Assembly: GCA_009908535.1 (NCBI GenBank)
Contig: JAAAOD010000050.1
Span: 1 to 5,821, forward strand
Source: Verrucomicrobiota bacterium
GTDB lineage: Bacteria > Verrucomicrobiota > Verrucomicrobiia > Opitutales > Oceanipulchritudinaceae
Length of the DNA stretch: 5,821 bases
Reading direction: 5' to 3'
The position numbers and the translations under genes are program-made. Position 1 is the stretch's first letter; each line of letters begins with the position of its first letter. The notes beneath the pieces were generated by a model, which worked only from the letters and a program-made list of their open reading frames with translations, was not told where the DNA came from and made no database searches. This document shows, in pieces, positions 4,535 to 5,821 of the stretch.

Positions 4535-5821
4535 TCAGCCGAGGACGAACCAGCTTGCCTGGTTCACCTCGTAGGCCAATCCGGGCCAGGCGGTGGAGAT
4601 CCAGACCCATCCGGCCGAATCGAGGCTCCACATCCACCATCCGCCTTGATCAACCTCCTGCGGCTGGACATAGCACCAGCTCCCGAGTTGCCAGTGGTAG
4701 ACCCACGGAAAGGCATGGTCCCAGAGAGTCCCGGCGGGCGTGCTTTTCGCCTTTGTTTCCGAATCGCGCCCCACTTCCGACCAAGGGCTGTAGAAAGGCT
4801 GGCGGACATTGACCGGGCGCGTCAGGTTGACGCCGCCTTGGTCGATGTAGACGTCGTCGAGATAGAAAGTACCCTCGCACCAGTCCGTGTTGTAGGAGAT
4901 GGCGTAGGACAGGATGCTGCTGTTCGTGCCATTGCGGAAAGGGATGTCACTGGCGAGCAGGGTGATTTCGGGATAGTTTCCGCCGCCCTTCAGGTAGACA
5001 TCGTAGGTGTCGGCCTCGTTATCAATGACCGTCCAGGCCTCGTACCAGGTCTCCAGCTGCAGGAGGTCATCACCGATGCGCTCATACCTTCCTCCCGACC
5101 GGGCCTCCATCTGGTTGTATTCATAATAAACGCGGAGGCCGTTCTCGTAGTCGCTGTAGTTATCGACGACGGACACATCGGAAACGCCCATGAGAACGTC
5201 GATCTCTGGATTATCGTAGCTGAAACGCTGATACACGGTGGCCGTTCCGCCCTCCGGAATGGAGGGAATCCGCGTCGTTGCCCGATATTCGCCCGGGGTC
5301 GAATTGCCGGTGTAGATCGAGAAGACCCGGGAGCCCGCCGGATCAAACGGATCGCTGACGAGGTCTTCCGAATAGGACACATTTTTCCGCACACTCCAGT
5401 TGAAGCCGCCTTCAAAGTCGTCCACGAGTTCCCACGCGCCCGGCTCCCCGATGACGGCAAGGCTGCCCGCTTCCATGCGTACATAGGGACCGCGGGGACC
5501 GGAGTCATTCCCGTTCCCGTAATAACGGATCATCTCGATACCGGCGAGCAGGAAGGCCCCGTAGCCGTAATCCTTGTCCGTGAATTCCCCGTTGTTCCGC
5601 GCGGGACCGGCGCCGATCTGTTGAATGAAATCCAGGGTTCCGTTGCGGTTGAGCATGGTGGTCAGGCCTTCCCATGCTTTTTCAATAACGGGACCGAAAA
5701 TCTCCGCATCGAGGATCCCCTCGTTCACCCCCCAGGCGATCGCATAGGTAAAGAAGGCGCTTCCGCTCGTTTCCCGCTCTCCGTCGTATTTTTCCGGATA
5801 CAGGAGGCTCGAGCTCCAGAG
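4535..5821 (-). CDS. Glycoside hydrolase family 88/105-like enzyme, C-terminal part, with beta-sandwich region and Trp-rich tail
   Basis: These are the last 428 residues of a secreted-type hydrolase; the N-terminus lies beyond the right edge. Visible residues 1-103 match the end of the (alpha/alpha)6 barrel of unsaturated glucuronyl/rhamnogalacturonyl hydrolases, which remove the unsaturated uronic acid left by polysaccharide lyases. The diagnostic parts are WSSSLL, ETSGSAFFTYAIAWGVNEGI (17-36), LDFIQQIGAGPAR, and DYGYGAFLLAGIEMIRY (84-100). Catalytic aspartates cannot be checked because they lie upstream. After a short linker, residues about 131-335 are beta-rich, starting WELVDDFEGG and ending near FYLDDVYIDQGG, which suggests a concanavalin/LamG-like carbohydrate-binding or structural domain. 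Residues 340-428 form a Trp/Tyr-rich module with related segments FPWVYHWQLGSWCYV (371-385), WWMWSLDSAGWVWIS (395-409) and WPGLAYEVNQASWFVLG (412-428). GH88/105 enzymes usually end soon after the barrel, so about 320 extra residues are unusual. Overlapping hairpins follow the stop. Confidence 0.9.
   Translation of the reverse strand, partial: LWSSSLLYPEKYDGERETSGSAFFTYAIAWGVNEGILDAEIFGPVIEKAWEGLTTMLNRNGTLDFIQQIGAGPARNNGEFTDKDYGYGAFLLAGIEMIRYYGNGNDSGPRGPYVRMEAGSLAVIGEPGAWELVDDFEGGFNWSVRKNVSYSEDLVSDPFDPAGSRVFSIYTGNSTPGEYRATTRIPSIPEGGTATVYQRFSYDNPEIDVLMGVSDVSVVDNYSDYENGLRVYYEYNQMEARSGGRYERIGDDLLQLETWYEAWTVIDNEADTYDVYLKGGGNYPEITLLASDIPFRNGTNSSILSYAISYNTDWCEGTFYLDDVYIDQGGVNLTRPVNVRQPFYSPWSEVGRDSETKAKSTPAGTLWDHAFPWVYHWQLGSWCYVQPQEVDQGGWWMWSLDSAGWVWISTAWPGLAYEVNQASWFVLG

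Noticed and set aside
1..5821. tRNA or rRNA genes, CRISPR arrays, insertion sequences or attachment sites
   Set aside because: I saw no cloverleaf-like tRNA sequence, no regularly spaced direct repeats, no transposase or integrase motifs and no terminal inverted repeats; nearly all bases are used by five genes.

Overview
The window reads as a piece of a Verrucomicrobiota chromosome, most likely an Opitutia-type marine or soil polysaccharide degrader. Two things point there: a TonB-dependent receptor whose mature N-terminus carries an ELEAFTV-type segment, and a secreted GH88/GH105-like hydrolase ending in a Trp/Tyr-rich C-terminal module (FPWVYHW..., GWVWIS...) of a kind I associate with that group. 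This assignment comes from family recognition, not from a search. All five genes lie on the minus strand, so transcription runs from the right edge to the left edge. GC content looks uneven by eye: positions 1201-1260 have 44 of 60 G+C and positions 3841-3900 have 30 of 60.

Layout in the direction of transcription. (1) 5821-4535: the C-terminal 428 residues of an unsaturated-glucuronyl/rhamnogalacturonyl hydrolase-like enzyme, followed by a predicted beta-sandwich region and the Trp-rich tail; its N-terminus is off the window. (2) 4534-4434: a 101-bp gap with overlapping AGGAGG/CCTCCT hairpins just after the hydrolase, then a candidate promoter whose -10 sits inside the dyad CCCTCA-TT-TGAGGG. 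(3) 4433-2442: a soluble TPR histidine kinase (663 aa, GTG start) with all kinase boxes intact and no response regulator beside it. (4) 2441-2337: a 105-bp gap. (5) 2336-1428 and 1431-625: two translationally coupled genes (ATGA overlap) for unrecognised envelope proteins, one with an N-terminal membrane anchor and a Gly-rich hydrophobic stretch, the other with a signal peptide, a spaced G-[DEN]-x-A repeat and a C-terminal membrane segment. (6) 569-1: the signal peptide and plug domain of a TonB-dependent receptor, truncated by the window edge.

How they may work together: the hydrolase and the receptor fit uptake and breakdown of uronic-acid-containing glycans. The kinase could sense an intracellular state through its TPR domain and signal to a regulator elsewhere. 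The coupled pair is the least explained part of the window and the best candidate for something undescribed. Linking the pair to the kinase or the receptor is inference from strand and spacing only.
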